Assembly: GCA_937928295.1 (NCBI GenBank)
Contig: CALEYY010000036.1
Span: 1-5,730, forward strand
Reading direction: 5' to 3'
Length of the DNA: 5,730 nucleotides
Source of the DNA: an uncultured Moraxellaceae bacterium
Lineage (GTDB): Bacteria > Pseudomonadota > Gammaproteobacteria > Pseudomonadales > Moraxellaceae
Of the stretch, positions 5,189-5,730 are shown in pieces. Each line of letters opens with the position of its first letter. Position 1 is the stretch's first letter. A program made the position numbers and the translations under genes. Below the pieces are notes generated by a model. That model worked only from the letters and a program-made list of their open reading frames with translations, was not told the DNA's origin and did no database searches.

Positions 5189-5730
5189 TCAGCCCCCGGA
5201 CACCACATATTTCGCCAGCAAATCCCGCGCCTTCACTTCCGCATCCATCACCGTCATGAAGGTGTAGGCACCCATGAGCTTGCGGCTGAGGAACATGAAT
5301 TCCTTGGGCGGCACGGTGAAATGGCGCGTCGCCGCCGATCGTGCGGCTGCCGAGGTGGCGCGCACATGCAGCTTGCTCTTTGCCCAGCAGTAGGCGCCAT
5401 CGGCATTGAGCAGTTCGCGTGGCACCTTGCTGCTTTCCGCGAAGGGCTCGAAGGCGAGAAAAGCGAGGTCGATGAAGCCTTCCAGCGTGCCCGACTTCAT
5501 GCCGTCGAAAAAGCGATAGCCCTTCATGGCCGCTTTCATGGCCTCGCGATCGGCATGGAAGGCGGCACGCGTCATGCCGCGCGCCAGATCCAGAATATCG
5601 GCCGGGAAGTCACGCACGGCACCGAAGTCGAGCAGCACAATGCGATCCGGCTGGCTGACATCATCAGCAATCTGCACGAGGTAGTTACCGAAGTTCGGGT
5701 CGGTCTGGATCTGTCCCCACTGGAACACTT
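5189..5730 (-). CDS. ABC1/UbiB/COQ8-family atypical kinase, C-terminal part (5' end outside the window)
   Basis: UbiB/COQ8 proteins are protein-kinase-like ATPases that support ubiquinone synthesis at the membrane; other ABC1 members have unsettled roles. The window holds the last 179 codons. The frame is open to the right edge, so the GTG at 5728 is an internal codon, not a start. Seen: the catalytic-loop motif QTDPNFGNYL at residues 8-17 of the fragment (Asp10, Asn15) and the metal-binding LLDFGAVRDF at 32-41 (Asp34). The QTDPN form with DFGAxRxF resembles COQ8/ADCK-type members more than classical UbiB with its HADPHPGN motif. The missing part should hold the KxGQ motif, the Ala-rich nucleotide loop and the ion-pair Lys/Glu. 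Past the DFG motif the C-terminal helical region looks normal, ending at the TGA at 5189. The gene lies 83 bases before the cyclase on the same strand, and co-transcription is possible but not shown. The exact cellular role is uncertain. Confidence 0.9.
   Translation of the reverse strand, partial: VFQWGQIQTDPNFGNYLVQIADDVSQPDRIVLLDFGAVRDFPADILDLARGMTRAAFHADREAMKAAMKGYRFFDGMKSGTLEGFIDLAFLAFEPFAESSKVPRELLNADGAYCWAKSKLHVRATSAAARSAATRHFTVPPKEFMFLSRKLMGAYTFMTVMDAEVKARDLLAKYVVSGG

Noticed and set aside
5181..5190. Palindrome GAGCCGGCTC at the end of the ABC1-kinase gene as a terminator
   Set aside because: It has no loop of its own beyond the CCGG centre, giving only a 3-bp stem, and no T-run follows on the minus strand.
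1..5730. Mobile elements, CRISPR, tRNA/rRNA, toxin-antitoxin or defence genes
   Set aside because: No transposase or integrase motifs, terminal inverted repeats, regularly spaced repeats with spacers, or RNA gene signatures were seen. Every substantial region is covered by ordinary chromosomal genes.

Overview
This window looks like a piece of a gammaproteobacterial (or at least pseudomonadotan) chromosome, probably from a draft or metagenomic assembly. The support is the dense gene packing, GC-rich coding sequence, AGGAG/GAGGG-type ribosome binding sites, and a gene set of fatty-acid or isoprenoid acyl-CoA enzymes, a GGDEF protein and a UbiB/ABC1 kinase. I cannot name a genus. The first 18 bases are not biological: they match the 3' end of the Illumina TruSeq read-1 adapter, so the left edge is a contig end carrying untrimmed adapter.

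Left block (about 19-2628, minus strand): an acyl-CoA dehydrogenase whose active-site layout follows the long-chain/isovaleryl type (recalled resemblance to citronellyl-CoA dehydrogenase AtuD) is followed by a FATP/VLACS-type long-chain acyl-CoA synthetase. The synthetase is cut by the contig end and adapter after about 427 codons. Together they would activate a fatty or branched acid to its CoA thioester and carry out the first oxidation of a beta-oxidation-type pathway. A clear intrinsic terminator lies between them, only about 40 bases before the synthetase start codon.

Centre (2629-3308): a 170-base divergent intergenic region holds a 14-bp dyad and a 20-bp dyad followed by eight T's, which reads as a terminator or attenuator on the plus strand. 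It precedes a small four-helix membrane protein of unknown function, the only plus-strand gene.

Right block (3340-5730, minus strand), in transcription order: the C-terminal part of an ABC1/UbiB/COQ8-type atypical kinase, a six-helix membrane diguanylate cyclase with intact GGEEF and RxxD sites, and a TMEM175-type potassium channel homologue. The cyclase and channel genes are 26 bases apart and probably co-transcribed. The channel gene converges on the central membrane-protein gene, and a three-copy 17-bp-period repeat covers both stop codons.

No RNA genes, CRISPR arrays, insertion sequences, phage genes or defence systems are visible, and no stretch over 300 bases lacks a gene. I see no clear new multi-gene system. 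The most useful leads are the leader hairpins, the unknown four-helix protein, the cyclase-channel pairing and the repeat across the convergent stops.
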